Shown: one piece after another, positions 35,435 through 44,206 of the stretch
Layout: every line of letters starts with the position of its first letter
How positions within the stretch are numbered: position 1 is the stretch's first letter
Source of the DNA: Candidatus Sulfotelmatobacter sp.
Lineage (GTDB): Bacteria; Acidobacteriota; Terriglobia; Terriglobales; Acidobacteriaceae
NCBI GenBank assembly: GCA_036500765.1
Contig: DASYBM010000016.1
Location: 62,001-126,000, forward strand
Length of the DNA: 64,000 nucleotides
Direction of reading: 5' to 3'
Notes under the pieces: model-generated
What the model was told of the DNA's origin: nothing
Database searches by the model: none
What the model saw: only the letters and a program-made list of their open reading frames with translations
Translations under genes and position numbers: made by a program

Positions 35435-37186
35435 ATGCGATCTTGGCACAAATTATTGATTTTGCTGCTCGTGGCGCTGGCCACTACCTGCTCGGCCAAC
35501 GCTTCCACAGCGCCCGAGCACACTGCGCACGGGATGGTGGTGAGTGTGCGCGATCTGGCGTCTCAGTCCGGCGTGGAAATCATGCAGGCTGGCGGCAACG
35601 CCATTGACGCCGCCGTCGCCACCGGTTTCGCGCTGGCCGTGGTGCATCCTCCGGCAGGCAATATCGGGGGCGGCGGCTTCATGCTGATTCGCATGGCCGA
35701 TGGCACTACACACTTCGTCGACTACCGCGAGAAGGCTCCCGCGGCCGCGACCCGCGATATGTATCTCGACGCGCAGGGCAACGTCATCGCGGGCGCGAGC
35801 GAGTATGGCTACAAGGCGATTGGCGTGCCGGGATCGGTGGCGGGCATGGTGTACGCCGAGCAGAAATACGGCAGGCTGACGCTTCGTCGAGTAATGGCTC
35901 CGGCGATTCGGTTGGCCCGCGACGGATATGTCCTGACTTGGGGTGAAGCCGCCGATTTTCATGACAGTCACCTGGCCGAGTTCCTGGAATCGCATCGCGT
36001 GTTCCAGCGCAACGGCGACTACTACAAGCCGGGAGAAACTTTCCGCCAGCCCGATCTGGCACGGACGCTCGAACGCATTGCCGCGAAACCGGAAGATTTT
36101 TATCACGGTGCTCTGGCACAAGAACTGGCTGCGGCGATGAAGAAAGGGGGCGCCCTGATTACCGCCGACGATCTGGCGCACTACGAAGTTAAAGAGCGCG
36201 AACCGGTGCGGGGAACTTATCGGGGATATGAAGTCATCAGTGCGCCGCCTCCGTCTTCCGGTGGAACCGTGCTGCTGGAATCTCTCAATATTCTCGAAGG
36301 CTTCGATCTGGGCAAGATGGGCGACCGCTCGGCTGAGTCCATCCACTACACTATCGAAGCCTTCCGGCGTGCATTTTTCGATCGCGCCGAATTCATGGGC
36401 GATCCGGACTTTGCCAAGATTCCGGTGGCGCAGCTCATTGACAAGAGATACGGAGCCGCCTGGCAGCAGACGATTGATCCCGCACACGCCACGCCCAGCC
36501 AAGACTTGAAGCGGCCGGCTGTGTTCAGCGAGTTGGAACAATATGCGGCTGCGCATCCTCCGGCAATGCCGCCGCACGAGTCCAATCACACGACGCACTA
36601 CTCGGTGATGGATGCGGACGGGAATGCGGTCGCCGTGACCACTACCATCAACGACTGGTTTGGATCGCGGGTCACGGCGGACGGGCTGGGCTTTCTGCTG
36701 AATGATGAGATGGACGATTTCTCCTCGAAACCTGGAGTCCCCAATGCCGATGGCTTGTTGCAGAGCGAAAACAACGCCATTGGGCCAGGGAAGCGTCCGC
36801 TGTCGTCGATGACTCCGACGATTGTAGTGCGCGACGGCAAGATCATGATGGTGCTGGGTTCGCCGGGCAGCTCCAAGATCATCACTACCGTGGCTAATGT
36901 TCTAATGGGCGTGATCGACTACGGCATGAACATTCAGGAAGCGGTGAACGCGCCGCGCTTTCACAACCAATGGATGCCCGACGTGGTCAATGTGGAACAA
37001 TGGTTTTCGCCAGATACCGTCAGCCTGCTGCGCCTTATGGGATACAAGATTGAGGTCGGCCTGCACTATGGAGAACATGTGCAGCCCTATTGGAGCGACG
37101 CGGAGTGCATTGCCGTGGATGGCAAAACCGGCGAGCGCCTTGGGGCCACCGACGGCCGGGGCAGCGGCAAGGCGTTAGGATACTGA
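35435..37186 (+). CDS. ggt: Gamma-glutamyltransferase
   Basis: 583 residues with a signal peptide (MRSWHKLLILLLVALATTCS), so it is periplasmic. It hydrolyses or transfers the gamma-glutamyl group of glutathione. The precursor cleaves itself before the nucleophile Thr in NHTTHYSVMDADGNAVAVTT (about residue 386). Other signs are GGNAIDAAVATGFALAVVHP, GNIGGGGFMLIR and FVDYREKAP in the large subunit, and RPLSSMTPTIV, GSPGSSKIITT and GYKIEVGLHYG in the small subunit. Confidence 0.95.
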   Translation: MRSWHKLLILLLVALATTCSANASTAPEHTAHGMVVSVRDLASQSGVEIMQAGGNAIDAAVATGFALAVVHPPAGNIGGGGFMLIRMADGTTHFVDYREKAPAAATRDMYLDAQGNVIAGASEYGYKAIGVPGSVAGMVYAEQKYGRLTLRRVMAPAIRLARDGYVLTWGEAADFHDSHLAEFLESHRVFQRNGDYYKPGETFRQPDLARTLERIAAKPEDFYHGALAQELAAAMKKGGALITADDLAHYEVKEREPVRGTYRGYEVISAPPPSSGGTVLLESLNILEGFDLGKMGDRSAESIHYTIEAFRRAFFDRAEFMGDPDFAKIPVAQLIDKRYGAAWQQTIDPAHATPSQDLKRPAVFSELEQYAAAHPPAMPPHESNHTTHYSVMDADGNAVAVTTTINDWFGSRVTADGLGFLLNDEMDDFSSKPGVPNADGLLQSENNAIGPGKRPLSSMTPTIVVRDGKIMMVLGSPGSSKIITTVANVLMGVIDYGMNIQEAVNAPRFHNQWMPDVVNVEQWFSPDTVSLLRLMGYKIEVGLHYGEHVQPYWSDAECIAVDGKTGERLGATDGRGSGKALGY

Positions 37187-37197
37187 AACGATTTCTG

Positions 37198-37278
37198 ATT
37201 GTTGATTTTTGATTGTTGATTGAAAATCAAGGGCAGCGGGGTGTTGGATTTTTCAATCAACAATCAAAAATCAACAAT
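37198..37278. repeat. Perfect 29-bp inverted repeat (word-hairpin element)
   Basis: Bases 37198-37226 are the exact reverse complement of 37250-37278, with a 23-base loop. The arm is itself a tandem of ATTGTTGATT and TTTGATTGTTG words. It is the most perfect hairpin of the family in this window. It lies 11 bases after the ggt stop and ends 15 bases before the next gene's ATG. The words recur at 42419-42475. Confidence 0.92.
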
Positions 37279-37293
37279 TGCTAAGGGACCTGC

Positions 37294-38118
37294 ATGGTGA
37301 GAGCAGTTTCAACCTATCTTTTCGTGAAGGAGCGTCTGCATCCCGGCATTCTGGATGGGCTCGCGCGCAGCGGTGTGCAGGCGGTCGAGATTTTTGCGGC
37401 GCGTCAGCACCTCGACTACGCCAATCGCAAGGCGCACGTTAAAGAAATCGCGGACTGGTTTCGCGGCAGCGGCATTCCGCTCAATTCCGTCCACTCACCC
37501 CTGTACGCCGACTATGAGTGGGGACGAGCCGGGGCTCCGCCGGTGAATATCGCGGCGATCGACCGGGCCGCCCGCATCGACGCCATGGACGAGATCAAAC
37601 GGGCTCTCGAAATCGCCGAACAGATTCCCTTCCGCTTCCTGGTGCAGCACCTGGGCGCTCCGAATGAAAGTTTCAGCGATAAGAAATTCGAAGCTGCGAT
37701 GACCTCCATCGAACACCTGCGGGCGTTTGCGAAGCCGCTGGGCGTCCGCATTCTGCTGGAGAATATTCCTAACGAACTTTCCACGCCCGATCGCCTGGTG
37801 GAATTGATCCGCAGCGCGCACTTCGACGATGTCGGCGTATGCTTCGACTTCGGTCATGCTCATATGGAGAACTCGGTGCGGCAGGGATTCGAGATTCTGC
37901 GAAGTCACATCTGCTCCACGCACGTGCACGACAACGACAGGAATAGAGACTCGCATCTGTGGCCGGGGCAGGGAACCATTGACTGGAAAGAAGCCATGGA
38001 GCTCCTGCGTTCCGCGCCTCTAACTCCGCCCCTGCTGCTAGAGCTCGAAGAAGATGAGAAAGTGAATCCGCTGGAGAAACTGGAAGAAACGTTTGAGAAA
38101 CTCGAGAAGATTGCGTAA
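37294..38118 (+). CDS. Sugar phosphate isomerase/epimerase-like TIM-barrel protein
   Basis: 274 residues of the xylose isomerase-like/AP endonuclease 2 barrel: LARSGVQAVEIFAARQHLDY, ALEIAEQIPFRFLVQHLG, VRILLENIPNELSTPDRL, VGVCFDFGHAHMEN, STHVHDNDRNRDSHLWPGQG and LLLELEEDE. The conserved E, D, H residues of the metal site are present (LLENI, CFDFGHAH, HVHDND, LELEE). The substrate is unknown. The stop codon is inside the next word-repeat element. Confidence 0.87.
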   Translation: MVRAVSTYLFVKERLHPGILDGLARSGVQAVEIFAARQHLDYANRKAHVKEIADWFRGSGIPLNSVHSPLYADYEWGRAGAPPVNIAAIDRAARIDAMDEIKRALEIAEQIPFRFLVQHLGAPNESFSDKKFEAAMTSIEHLRAFAKPLGVRILLENIPNELSTPDRLVELIRSAHFDDVGVCFDFGHAHMENSVRQGFEILRSHICSTHVHDNDRNRDSHLWPGQGTIDWKEAMELLRSAPLTPPLLLELEEDEKVNPLEKLEETFEKLEKIA

Positions 38119-38210
38119 TTGAGAAATTGAGCAATTGAGTAATTGAAAATCTCAAGCTGCGCGCTCCGCCAGTGGTTTCAATTACTCAATTACCAAATTA
38201 CACAATTACC
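38115..38210. repeat. Word-hairpin element between TIM-barrel gene and asnS
   Basis: The left arm (38115-38149) repeats AATTGAGAAATTGAGC-type words. The right arm (38177-38210) repeats the complement, CAATTACTCAATTACC. The stop TAA of the upstream gene (38116-38118) is in the first word. The words recur in the element after asnS. Confidence 0.88.
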
Positions 38211-38227
38211 CGATCGTCCATTCAACT

Positions 38228-39556
38228 ATGTCTTCTTCACCTGTCACCACCATCGCAGAAATCGGCAAACACGAGGGCGAGTCGGTTACCATTCGCGGCT
38301 GGCTCTACAATCTGCGCGAGAGCGGGAAGTTGTTGTTCCCGCAGTTTCGCGACGGCTCGGGAATTATTCAAGGGGTCGTCCCGAAAAATGCCGTCCCGCT
38401 GGAAGTGTTTGACGCCATTAAGACGCTGACGCAGGAATCGAGCGTGATCGTCGAAGGGAAAGTTCGCGCCGACAAACGCGCCCACGGCGGCTACGAACTC
38501 GATGTGGCGAACGTGCAGGTGGTGCAGCGCGTGCCGGAGTCCACGCCGTATCCGATCACTCCCAAAGAACATGGCACCGACTTCCTGATGGAGCATCGGC
38601 ATCTGTGGGTGCGGTCGCAGCGGCAGGCGGCGATTCTCCGCGTGCGCGCCGAAATCATTAAAGCGGCGCGCGACTTCTTCGATGAACGCGGATTTACATT
38701 GACCGATCCTCCCATTATTACTCCGGCGGCATGCGAGGGCACGAGCACTCTGTTTCCCGTCGATTATTTCGACGAAGAGGCATTCCTCACACAGTCGGGC
38801 CAACTGTATGTCGAAGCCACAGCGATGGCGCTCGGCAAGGTATATTCGTTCGGCCCCACGTTTCGCGCGGAGAAGTCGAAGACGCGGCGGCATCTCACTG
38901 AGTTTTGGATGGTCGAGCCTGAAGTGGCCTACGCTCAACTCGATGATGTGATGGAACTCGCGGAAGGTCTCATCACTTTCATTGTGAAACGTTGTCTAGA
39001 AAAGCGTCGCATGGATTTGCAAACCATTGGCCGCGATCTTGCGAAACTCGAGAAAATCGAGGCCCCCTTTCCGCGCATCAGCTACGACGATGCAGTAAAG
39101 AATTTGCAGGAAGGCCACGCCAAAGGCGCGCTGGAGTCGAAATTCGAGTGGGGCGGCGACCTCGGATCGCCCGACGAAACATACTTGTCGGCGCAGTTCG
39201 ATAAGCCGGTCATGGTGCATCGCTATCCTGCGAAGGTGAAGGCGTTTTACATGGAGCCCGATCCTCAACGACCGGACCTGGCCCTGTGCGTCGATGTGCT
39301 CGCACCCGAGGGCTACGGAGAAATCATTGGCGGATCGCAGCGCATGGCGTCATACGAATTGCTGCTGCAACGCATCCACGAACACAATTTGCCGGAAGAA
39401 GCTTTCAAGTGGTATCTCGATCTGCGTAAGTTTGGCAGCGTGCCGCACGGCGGCTTCGGCATGGGCATTGAACGGGCCGTTGCCTGGATCTGTGGGCTGG
39501 AGCACGTGCGCGAGACCATTCCGTTTCCGAGAATGCTGTACAGGCTTTATCCGTAA
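38228..39556 (+). CDS. asnS: Asparagine--tRNA ligase
   Basis: 442 residues, a class IIb aminoacyl-tRNA synthetase. The N-terminal OB-fold anticodon domain has [20 protein letters not shown]; motif 2 is [21 protein letters not shown] (residues about 218-238) and motif 3 is [17 protein letters not shown] motif 1 region lies near [21 protein letters not shown]. AsnRS features such as [10 protein letters not shown] are present rather than those of AspRS. It is preceded and followed by word-repeat elements. Confidence 0.95.
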   Translation: MSSSPVTTIAEIGKHEGESVTIRGWLYNLRESGKLLFPQFRDGSGIIQGVVPKNAVPLEVFDAIKTLTQESSVIVEGKVRADKRAHGGYELDVANVQVVQRVPESTPYPITPKEHGTDFLMEHRHLWVRSQRQAAILRVRAEIIKAARDFFDERGFTLTDPPIITPAACEGTSTLFPVDYFDEEAFLTQSGQLYVEATAMALGKVYSFGPTFRAEKSKTRRHLTEFWMVEPEVAYAQLDDVMELAEGLITFIVKRCLEKRRMDLQTIGRDLAKLEKIEAPFPRISYDDAVKNLQEGHAKGALESKFEWGGDLGSPDETYLSAQFDKPVMVHRYPAKVKAFYMEPDPQRPDLALCVDVLAPEGYGEIIGGSQRMASYELLLQRIHEHNLPEEAFKWYLDLRKFGSVPHGGFGMGIERAVAWICGLEHVRETIPFPRMLYRLYP

Positions 39557-39572
39557 GAATCTCCTGGAACTG

Positions 39573-39673
39573 GAATTGAGTAATTGGGAAATTGAGTAAT
39601 TGCGTAATTGAAAACCAACTGCGCATTTCGGTTCTCAATTTCCCAATTACCAAATTGCAAAATTACTCAATCG
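39573..39673. repeat. Word-hairpin element between asnS and arginase
   Basis: The left arm (39573-39616) has AATTGAGTAATTGGGAAATTG words. The right arm (39630-39673) has the complement, CTCAATTTCCCAATTACC. It uses the same AATTGAGTAATTG word as the element at 38115-38210. An upstream TTG start of the arginase frame at 39608 is inside it and is not used. Confidence 0.88.
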
Positions 39674-39682
39674 CTTGAACCT

Positions 39683-40621
39683 ATGACGACATCTGCCAGC
39701 ACCAACAGCTCTGCCAGAAAAATTCGCGTCATCGGCGTTCCCCTCGATCTTGGCCAGTCTCGGCGCGGCGTCGATATGGGACCGTCGGCTGTTCGAGTCG
39801 CCGGACTGGAAGCACGCCTCGAAGCGCTCGGCCATGAAGTCGAAGATGGCGGCAACGTGCCTGTGGCGATTCCGGAACAGAAAAAAGAGGGCGACACCCA
39901 CGCCAAGTATTTGAAAGAAATCACCGCGACCTGCACTAAACATGCGGAACTCGTGATGAAGACGCTCGAAGCCGGCAAAGTTCCACTCGCGCTCGGCGGA
40001 GATCATTCCATGGCTGCCGGCACGGTCTCCGGTGTCGCGGAATTTTATCGCCGGCAGAATCAGCACGTGGGTCTGATCTGGATCGACGCCCACACCGATA
40101 TCAATACGCCCGACTCTTCTCCCAGCGGCAACGTCCATGGCATGCCCCTCGCTGCACTGATGGGCCTGTGGCCTTCGGAACTCGGAAACATTTTCGATTT
40201 TTCCCCGAAAGTGAAACCGGAAAATTGCGTGCTGGTCGGCGTGCGTGACATCGACGCCGTAGAAAAAGAAAACGTCCGCCGCGCCGGGATCGGCGTTTTT
40301 ACTATGCGCGACATTGACGAACGCGGCATGCGCACGGTGATGGAAGAGGCTCTGCGCATGGCCGGTCGCGGCACCGCCGGCTACCACATTTCGCTGGACA
40401 TGGACTGGGTCGATCCCGAGGACGCGCCGGGGGTGGGTACTCCCGTCCGCGGCGGCGCGACCTACCGCGAGGCGCACCTTGCTATGGAAATCATCGCCGA
40501 CCACGGCCGCATGTTGAGCTTCGAGATCGTCGAAGTAAATCCCGTGATCGATGAGCACAACAAGACTGCCGACCTGGCAGTGGAGTTGGCGCTGTCGGCG
40601 TTTGGGAAAAAGATTCTGTAG
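39683..40621 (+). CDS. rocF: Arginase
   Basis: 312 residues from the ATG at 39683. Arginase hydrolyses arginine to ornithine and urea with a two-manganese site. The ligands are visible: H in LGGDHSMAAGT, the DAHTD motif in WIDAHTDINTPD, and SLDMDWVDPEDAPGVGTPV. The family N-terminus IRVIGVPLDLGQSRRGVDMGP is present. The next gene begins nine bases after the stop, so an operon with that gene and ddl is likely. Confidence 0.93.
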   Translation: MTTSASTNSSARKIRVIGVPLDLGQSRRGVDMGPSAVRVAGLEARLEALGHEVEDGGNVPVAIPEQKKEGDTHAKYLKEITATCTKHAELVMKTLEAGKVPLALGGDHSMAAGTVSGVAEFYRRQNQHVGLIWIDAHTDINTPDSSPSGNVHGMPLAALMGLWPSELGNIFDFSPKVKPENCVLVGVRDIDAVEKENVRRAGIGVFTMRDIDERGMRTVMEEALRMAGRGTAGYHISLDMDWVDPEDAPGVGTPVRGGATYREAHLAMEIIADHGRMLSFEIVEVNPVIDEHNKTADLAVELALSAFGKKIL

Positions 40622-40630
40622 AGAGTTCGC

Positions 40631-41227
40631 ATGCGAGATGATTTCTATGGCGACCGAAGAGACCTGTGGAAATGGACAATAGCTCTGAGGGAGTCAGGCC
40701 CAGATAGAAAAATACTCCACGTCGCAATGTTGCGCCCGCGGCCCAAACGGCCTCGCGAGAAGCCTCAAGATATCAACGACGGAGTCTGGAGATTCTTCAC
40801 GCAGGAGTGGAAGAATCTCGATGCGGAACTGTCTCGCTGTTCGCGCATAGAAGGGCTCAGCGGTGAGATTAAGATGATCTCCGAACCCTTCGACAACGGA
40901 TGTAGGAAAGAGTACTTCCAAAGCGTTGCTGAAGCCCTCGGGACGCGCCCCCGGCATGAGAGGTACCTAGTCTTGGTTGACCCGGATACCGGTATCGTCG
41001 GCTCCAAGCCGAGCGCGAAGCATGTCTGCCTTCAGGACCTGGAAATAGTGTGGAAGGCAATGCGGCATGGCGATGTGCTGTTAGTCTACCAACATAACGC
41101 CCACGTGGAAAAACTACGTTGGATTTCAGACAAGAAGCAAATTCTAGCTGGCGCTACTGGACTGCCAAACGAACTCATAAGAGATTATCCGCACTCCGAT
41201 GTTTGTTATTTTGTCCTCGAGAAATAA
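40631..41227 (+). CDS. Unrecognised protein with LVDPDTGI motif, atypical codon use
   Basis: 198 residues. The opening [21 protein letters not shown], the central [20 protein letters not shown] and the segment [12 protein letters not shown] look conserved-type; I have a vague impression of similar ORFs elsewhere but no family name. The hydrophobic strand ending in an acidic Pro-Asp turn could be a Rossmann-like site. There is no signal or membrane helix. The codon choice is unlike its neighbours (AGA, AGG, ATA and CGA common) and local GC is lower, which suggests transfer. It sits nine bases after arginase and four before ddl. Confidence 0.75.
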   Translation: MRDDFYGDRRDLWKWTIALRESGPDRKILHVAMLRPRPKRPREKPQDINDGVWRFFTQEWKNLDAELSRCSRIEGLSGEIKMISEPFDNGCRKEYFQSVAEALGTRPRHERYLVLVDPDTGIVGSKPSAKHVCLQDLEIVWKAMRHGDVLLVYQHNAHVEKLRWISDKKQILAGATGLPNELIRDYPHSDVCYFVLEK

Positions 41228-41231
41228 CTCC

Positions 41232-42416
41232 ATGGAAAAAATTCGAGTGGGCATCTTATTCGGCGGACGCAGTGGTGAGCATGAGGTTTCGCTGCTCTCG
41301 GCCGCGTCGGTTCTCAACGCGATCGATAAAGAGAAGTATGAAGTCGTCCCTATTGGCATCACCAAAGACGGTCGCTGGCTGACGGCCGAGCATGCCGAAA
41401 ATCTGCTGAGTGGCAAACTCGTCCTCGAGCCGCGCCACCTGCGCGCCGGCGATCCTGACATTACTTCGCCTGCGGCAGTGCTGGCGCGCGGTGAAGCAGT
41501 GGTAGTCCCGCCCGAGCCGGTGCATCGCGGATTGGTACCTTTTCAAACCGACGCCGGACTGATGCGCCGCGCCAGCGACCGCGCCATCAATGTCGACGTC
41601 ATCTTCCCCGTGCTGCACGGCACTTTCGGCGAGGACGGCACTATCCAGGGTCTACTCGAACTCGCCGACATTCCCTACGTGGGCGCGGGCGTGCTCGGTT
41701 CAGCTGCTGGCATGGACAAAGACATTATGAAGTCGCTGTTCATCGCCGCCGGACTTCCCGTCGTGAAACACGTCACAACCCTGCGCGGCGCCTGGCGAAA
41801 CGATCCGAAGAGAGTGCAGAGGTTGGTCGATAGCAAGCTGGTCTATCCCGTATTTGTAAAGCCGGCGAATCTGGGATCGTCAGTCGGCATCAGCAAGGCG
41901 CACAATCGGAAGGAACTCGGCCCCGCCATCGAAGAAGCCGCGAAGTTCGACCGCAAAATTGTGATCGAGCAGGGCGTGGGCGGCAAGAAAGACAAAGCCC
42001 GCGAGATCGAATGCTCAGTGCTGGGCAACGATGATCCCGTCGCGTCGGTGCCCGGCGAAATCGTTCCCGGCAAAGAGTTCTATGACTACGCCGCGAAATA
42101 CGTCGACGAAGGTTCGCAGCTGATTATTCCCGCCAAGCTCAACAAGGGGGAGACGAACAACGTTCAGGAGCTGGCCGTGGCCGCATTTCAAGCGGTGGAT
42201 TGCTCGGGATTGGCTCGCGTCGATTTTCTGATGGACCCAAAGACGAGGAAGATTTTCCTGAACGAGATCAACACTATGCCGGGGTTCACCGCGATCAGCA
42301 TGTATCCCAAGCTGTGGGCGGCTTCCGGCCTGGACTATGCCGATCTGATCGACCGCCTGATTCAACTTGGCATCGAGCGGCACGAGGATAAGAAGAAGAA
42401 TCAATACAGCCGATGA
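41232..42416 (+). CDS. ddl: D-alanine--D-alanine ligase
   Basis: 394 residues from the ATG at 41232; the longer frame from 41199 overlaps the previous gene. Ddl joins two D-Ala with ATP for peptidoglycan precursors. It shows the N-terminal [55 protein letters not shown], the ATP-grasp glutamates in ARVDFLMD and [15 protein letters not shown], and YADLIDRLI at the end. It has a C-terminal lysine-rich tail. Its operon mates appear to be arginase and the unrecognised gene, an unusual setting. Confidence 0.95.
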   Translation: MEKIRVGILFGGRSGEHEVSLLSAASVLNAIDKEKYEVVPIGITKDGRWLTAEHAENLLSGKLVLEPRHLRAGDPDITSPAAVLARGEAVVVPPEPVHRGLVPFQTDAGLMRRASDRAINVDVIFPVLHGTFGEDGTIQGLLELADIPYVGAGVLGSAAGMDKDIMKSLFIAAGLPVVKHVTTLRGAWRNDPKRVQRLVDSKLVYPVFVKPANLGSSVGISKAHNRKELGPAIEEAAKFDRKIVIEQGVGGKKDKAREIECSVLGNDDPVASVPGEIVPGKEFYDYAAKYVDEGSQLIIPAKLNKGETNNVQELAVAAFQAVDCSGLARVDFLMDPKTRKIFLNEINTMPGFTAISMYPKLWAASGLDYADLIDRLIQLGIERHEDKKKNQYSR

Positions 42417-42418
42417 GG

Positions 42419-42475
42419 AAAATTGATGATTGTTGATTCTTGATTGTTCATTGAAATCGACGATTGAAACCGACA
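42419..42475. repeat. Word-repeat tract between convergent ddl and tannase genes
   Basis: AATTGATGATTGTTGATTC, TTGATTGTTCATTG words in tandem, starting three bases after the ddl stop. They match the arm words of 37198-37278. A clear complementary arm is missing. Confidence 0.7.
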
Positions 42476-42497
42476 GTTAACGCCGGCAGACGCGCTT

Positions 42498-44108
42498 CTA
42501 TTTCTTCGCCGGTGCACAGACAAAGTTCGCCGCATTATTCGTATCACCGCTACCCTTGTATTTCGCGGCTTGGGGATATGGACACAGCGGCCGAGTCATC
42601 GTGGTCTTGTGCTCGGCATCGGCCGAATATTTCGACGCCACGATCGTCCCGGGTGCCGTGTCCTTCTCCACCCACCGTTCCAGACTGGCGGCCACGCTGT
42701 GCTGCGAATCTTCGAATGTCATCCGCCCCACTTGACCGAAAGAATCTGGGCCCGGGCCGCTGTCGCAGTGCTGCATGCCAGGGACCATGTAGAGACGCAT
42801 GAATGAATCTGCATCGGGCCGGCCCATTTTCGCGATCACGCTTTGATAATAGTTGATCGAGTTGAGCGCCGAAATTGCCGGGTCATCCCAGCCGTGGTAG
42901 AGAATCAGCTTTCCACCCCGCGCCTTGAAAGGCCGCATATCGGCGTCAACGGCGTCGAGTGCGGCGGCGGTTTTTTCTTGGGCTGCCTTCAGTCCGGCGT
43001 CGAGCGTGAACGTTTTGTAGTCCCACTCGGTTTTCTCATAGACCATGTTGGAAAAATAACCTGATCCGAAGAAAGCGATCAGACTCTGATTCGGAGATGA
43101 ACCGGTGATCCAAAGCCCCCATCCGCCTTGTCCCTCTTCCCCGCCCGGAAGAAAACCGGGATAAACTACGTGGCCATGCGAATCGATCGAACCCGCATAG
43201 ATTTTCTTGAGCGCGGCGGCTTGCGGCGCGGTCAGGCATTTCTCCGTGTCTTCACCGGCCTTGCACAGGATCGTTGCCGGATCGAAGTGGCACTGCCGGG
43301 GATCGTTCAGGATTCCGTCGCGCACTCCGTCGAGCTCGTCGCAGGCGGCGAGCACCGCCGCCGAGATCGCTGGGATTTTCGCCGGCGGAATGAAACTCGC
43401 GGAATCGAGGGTGAGCGCTTGGGTATCATATACGCCGTTCGAGAACAGGGCGGTCCAGTAGTTTGCCGGAGCACCGGCCAAAATGCCGTCATAGTCTGTG
43501 GGATAGCGCTGTGCTTCCATCAGGGCTTCACGCCCGCCATCGGAGCATCCTGCAAAGTACGAGCGCTGCGCCGCCTTTCCGTAAAACGCATGGATCGCTT
43601 CTTTGGCGACGCGCGTCATCTCGTGAATTCCGCGATGGCCAAAGTCAATGACTTTTTCGGGATGGCCCAGCGCCCACGACGCGTCGATGGGAGATCCCGT
43701 GTGGCCGGTGTCGGTGCCGGTTGCCGCGTATCCCTTGCTGACGACGGCGCCGAGTTGCTCGAAGTCAATGAGTCCGGCGAAACCGCCATTGCCAAGGCCT
43801 TGCAACTTGCCATTCCAACCGGAAGATGGCATCCAGACTTCGATTCGAATTTCGGAATCCGCTGTCGGTTTCGCCACCGCCACAACTCGGCAGAATGCGG
43901 GAACATTTCTGTAAGGCGCGGTCAGATCGCGTCCACTGGAAGGCGTGGGCGGTCCGGCGAAGGTTCCGGCAGAGATTGTCTTGGCGAAGATGATCTTCGC
44001 GCCCGGAATATTCGTCTCAGACAATTTTTCGCAGGAATCCTGCGCGGCTGCAATGGCCATCGAAGCCAGCAGGAAACTAGCGAGGAACAGCGAGGATGTG
44101 AAATTCAT
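42498..44108 (-). CDS. Secreted tannase / feruloyl esterase family protein
   Basis: 536 residues from the ATG at 44108, which starts a signal peptide (SSLFLASFLLASMAIAAAQD). The alpha/beta-hydrolase site is visible: nucleophile Ser in YFAGCSDGGREALMEAQRYP with its neighbouring Cys, and the catalytic His in GMQHCDSG near the end, next to another Cys. This is the CS-D-HC arrangement of tannase and feruloyl esterases. It probably releases phenolic acids from plant material; the exact ester is unknown. The antisense 505-residue frame over it is a shadow. Confidence 0.9.
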   Translation of the reverse strand: MNFTSSLFLASFLLASMAIAAAQDSCEKLSETNIPGAKIIFAKTISAGTFAGPPTPSSGRDLTAPYRNVPAFCRVVAVAKPTADSEIRIEVWMPSSGWNGKLQGLGNGGFAGLIDFEQLGAVVSKGYAATGTDTGHTGSPIDASWALGHPEKVIDFGHRGIHEMTRVAKEAIHAFYGKAAQRSYFAGCSDGGREALMEAQRYPTDYDGILAGAPANYWTALFSNGVYDTQALTLDSASFIPPAKIPAISAAVLAACDELDGVRDGILNDPRQCHFDPATILCKAGEDTEKCLTAPQAAALKKIYAGSIDSHGHVVYPGFLPGGEEGQGGWGLWITGSSPNQSLIAFFGSGYFSNMVYEKTEWDYKTFTLDAGLKAAQEKTAAALDAVDADMRPFKARGGKLILYHGWDDPAISALNSINYYQSVIAKMGRPDADSFMRLYMVPGMQHCDSGPGPDSFGQVGRMTFEDSQHSVAASLERWVEKDTAPGTIVASKYSADAEHKTTMTRPLCPYPQAAKYKGSGDTNNAANFVCAPAKK

Positions 44109-44148
44109 CTGTCCCATCACAGTTCTTATAGCCCAACGAACAATTCTC

Positions 44149-44206
44149 AACCACAGAGGTCGCAGAGTTACACTGAGGCACCCGAAGCTCTGTGTCCCCT
44201 GTGGTT
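44149..44206. repeat. Inverted word-repeat element at the S10 peptidase 3' end
   Basis: Arm 44149-44167 (AACCACAGAGGTCGCAGAG) pairs at 16 of 19 bases with 44188-44206. The right arm overlaps the stop codon of the S10 peptidase gene (44205-44207). It resembles the CTCTGTG words at 19787-19839 and 32082-32110. Confidence 0.75.
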
